A DNA stretch of 5,440 bases. Source: Actinomycetota bacterium. GTDB taxonomy: Bacteria; Actinomycetota; Acidimicrobiia; IMCC26256; JACDBD01. The stretch covers positions 1 through 5,440 of the forward strand of contig JACDBD010000348.1 of the NCBI GenBank assembly GCA_013695115.1. Direction: 5' to 3'. Under the pieces are notes generated by a model. The model did no database searches. It saw only the letters and a list, made by a program, of their open reading frames with translations, and was not told the origin of the DNA. Shown here in pieces: positions 5,351 to 5,440 of this stretch. How positions within the stretch are numbered: the stretch's first letter is position 1; every line of letters starts with the position of its first letter. The position numbers and the translations under genes are program-made.

Positions 5351-5440
5351 ATGGTGGATCGGTTGCGTGACGAAGCCGTGAAGGTCGGGCTGCTGGGCTG
5401 CGGCCACGTCGGCGCGCCCCTGGCGCGCCTCATCGACGAC
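5351..5440 (+). CDS. hom: Homoserine dehydrogenase (first 30 codons, runs off the window)
   Basis: The visible protein starts MVDRLRDEAVKVGLLGCGHV and continues GAPLARLIDD. It is the first strand, glycine loop (G-C-G-H-V-G) and helix of a Rossmann NAD(P)-binding domain. The form 'V-x-V-G-L-L-G-C-G-x-V-G-x-x-L-x-R-L-I' is characteristic of actinobacterial homoserine dehydrogenase, which reduces aspartate semialdehyde to homoserine for threonine and methionine synthesis. GGGAG lies 7 nt before the ATG at 5351, which supports this start; the GTG codons at 5348 and 5354 are alternatives. The gap after lysA is only 32 nt with no terminator, so it is the third gene of the operon. lysA followed by hom is a common actinobacterial order, often continued by thrC and thrB. 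Other Rossmann dehydrogenases cannot be excluded from 30 residues, but context makes them unlikely. Confidence 0.87.
   Translation, partial: MVDRLRDEAVKVGLLGCGHVGAPLARLIDD

Overview
The window is very GC-rich (roughly 70% by eye), with strong G/C at third codon positions and long spurious reading frames on both strands. GTG starts, an HAGG-type ArgS signature, tRNA genes without encoded CCA, and the gene order argS-lysA-hom all point to a high-GC actinobacterium. I lean towards Acidimicrobiia or a related uncultured lineage, but that narrower placement is inference.

Left end (1-430): the first codons of a VapB/AbrB-type antitoxin gene run leftward out of the window. Next to it, pointing the other way, is the C-terminal remnant of a VapC PIN-domain toxin. 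The remnant has lost its N-terminal half and carries a one-base frameshift in a run of five C. A GC-rich hairpin follows its stop codon.

Middle, minus strand (431-2168): in transcription order these are a diguanylate cyclase with a GAF-like N-terminal region (GTG start at 2168), a 234-residue protein of unknown function (ATG at 1225), and a tRNA-Arg(CCG) gene 18 nt after that protein's stop codon. The two protein genes are 40 nt apart and are probably co-transcribed. Nothing here shows what they do together.

Right, plus strand (2362-5440): arginyl-tRNA synthetase (argS), diaminopimelate decarboxylase (lysA, overlapping argS by 4 nt as GTGA) and the start of homoserine dehydrogenase (hom, 32 nt after lysA). 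This is an amino-acid/translation operon: ArgS charges tRNA-Arg, LysA makes lysine from meso-diaminopimelate, and Hom makes homoserine for threonine and methionine. lysA and hom sit on the two branches of the aspartate pathway.

The 193-nt divergent intergenic region (2169-2361) must hold the promoters for both operons. It has a short palindrome and a near-repeat of the argS start site. I found no convincing new system. The most notable points are the decayed toxin, the unknown protein with an apparent internal beta-beta-alpha repeat beside a c-di-GMP synthase, and the unusual argS leader.
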